Below, piece by piece: positions 63,843-64,000 of a stretch of DNA of 64,000 nt (the stretch's first letter is position 1; each line of letters begins with the position of its first letter). This DNA comes from Nannochloris sp. 'desiccata' (lineage: Eukaryota > Chlorophyta > Trebouxiophyceae > Chlorellales > Chlorellaceae), in assembly GCA_019044685.2 (NCBI GenBank), contig JAGTXX020000012.1, positions 1,302,001 to 1,366,000 of the forward strand, given 5' to 3'. Made by a program: the position numbers and the translations under genes. The notes under the pieces were generated by a model. That model was not told the DNA's origin, made no database searches, and worked only from the letters and a program-made list of their open reading frames with translations.

Positions 63843-64000
63843 CTAGGCCTGGGGAAGAGCGGGAATGAGCACGCGGTTGATGACCTGCACCACAGCCTTA
63901 TCAGCCTTGACATTAGGGACCGTAATCTGGGCGTATCCACCGAACTTGAGATCGGTAGTTCCATCAAATTTCATGGCTCCGTAGTAGATACGGACCTTGG
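63843..64000 (-). CDS. fasciclin (FAS1) domain protein, C-terminus only
   Basis: Only the last 51 or so codons lie inside the window; the gene starts to the right. The visible end reads GAMKFDGTTDLKFGGYAQIT, ADKAVVQVINRVLIPALP and a TAG stop (63845-63843). Its VxxINRVLIP is the conserved H2 motif that ends FAS1 domains (VIDKVLLP). FAS1 proteins are secreted adhesion or wall proteins, often several domains long. Full domain number and signal peptide cannot be judged here. Confidence 0.8.
   Translation of the reverse strand, partial: KVRIYYGAMKFDGTTDLKFGGYAQITVPNVKADKAVVQVINRVLIPALPQA

Noticed and set aside
1..64000. CRISPR arrays, tRNA/rRNA genes, viral or transposon genes
   Set aside because: No regular direct repeat-spacer pattern, no cloverleaf with A and B boxes, and no transposase, reverse transcriptase or capsid-like frame was found on reading both strands.

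Overview
The window is 64 kb of compact nuclear DNA from a photosynthetic eukaryote, most likely a green alga (Viridiplantae). The evidence is spliceosomal introns throughout, eukaryote-only genes (Gemin5, SmD1, FCF1, MRD1, HOP/STI1, site-1 protease, formin), and plant-lineage genes (double AP2 factor, RETICULATA-related plastid protein, dormancy/auxin-associated-like protein, UBL-SAYSvFN protein). It also carries algal-style secreted Pro-rich proteins and TGTAA motifs in several 3' flanks. I count about 33 protein genes, roughly one per 1.9 kb. Most have 0-2 short introns, and these crowd into the 5' end, leaving first coding exons as short as 5-37 nt. I saw no tRNA, rRNA, CRISPR or intact transposon. 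The species cannot be fixed from this sequence alone.

Layout. 1-10.7 kb: Gemin5 (cut by the left edge), a GRF/CCHC zinc-knuckle protein, an unknown 204-aa protein, an AP2/AP2 transcription factor and a UBL-SAYSvFN membrane protein. 10.7-12.7 kb: the largest stretch with no recognisable gene. 12.7-23.4 kb: PurF, an RNase-kappa-like V-ATPase subunit, the divergent pair FCF1/MRD1 (both 18S rRNA processing), a dormancy-associated-like protein and a DUF4485 (centrosomal-type) protein. 23.7-35.7 kb: ankyrin-RING protein, 5MP/BZW translation regulator, RETICULATA-related protein, HOP/STI1, REB1/TTF1-like Myb protein and a saccharopine-dehydrogenase-like oxidoreductase. 36-46.4 kb: a secreted protein with an unresolved frame change, a possible KRP-type CDK inhibitor, a DUF155/RMND1 protein, SmD1, a GH51 arabinofuranosidase and a Pro-rich PAN-like secreted protein. 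46.8-64 kb: site-1 protease, a double-psi-barrel secreted protein, a RhoGAP-formin, a hexapeptide acetyltransferase, an AA15-like LPMO, a small mitochondrial-type protein, a BTB-cytochrome b5 fusion and the end of a fasciclin protein.

How they fit together. The genes are mostly housekeeping and not an operon-like system. Two functional themes recur: RNA/ribosome biogenesis (Gemin5, SmD1, FCF1, MRD1, REB1-like Myb) and secreted or wall-active proteins (GH51, LPMO, DPBB, PAN/Pro-rich, FAS1, the 36-kb protein). The most noteworthy items are a PurF of the E. coli (non-Fe-S) class behind a transit-like leader, a copper-LPMO candidate with a well-placed N-terminal His, a short RxLFG-plus-KRP-like protein, a GAP-dead RhoGAP-formin, and the BTB-cytochrome b5 fusion. 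I found no self-contained new defence or mobile system. Exon boundaries come from splice-site and frame logic only.
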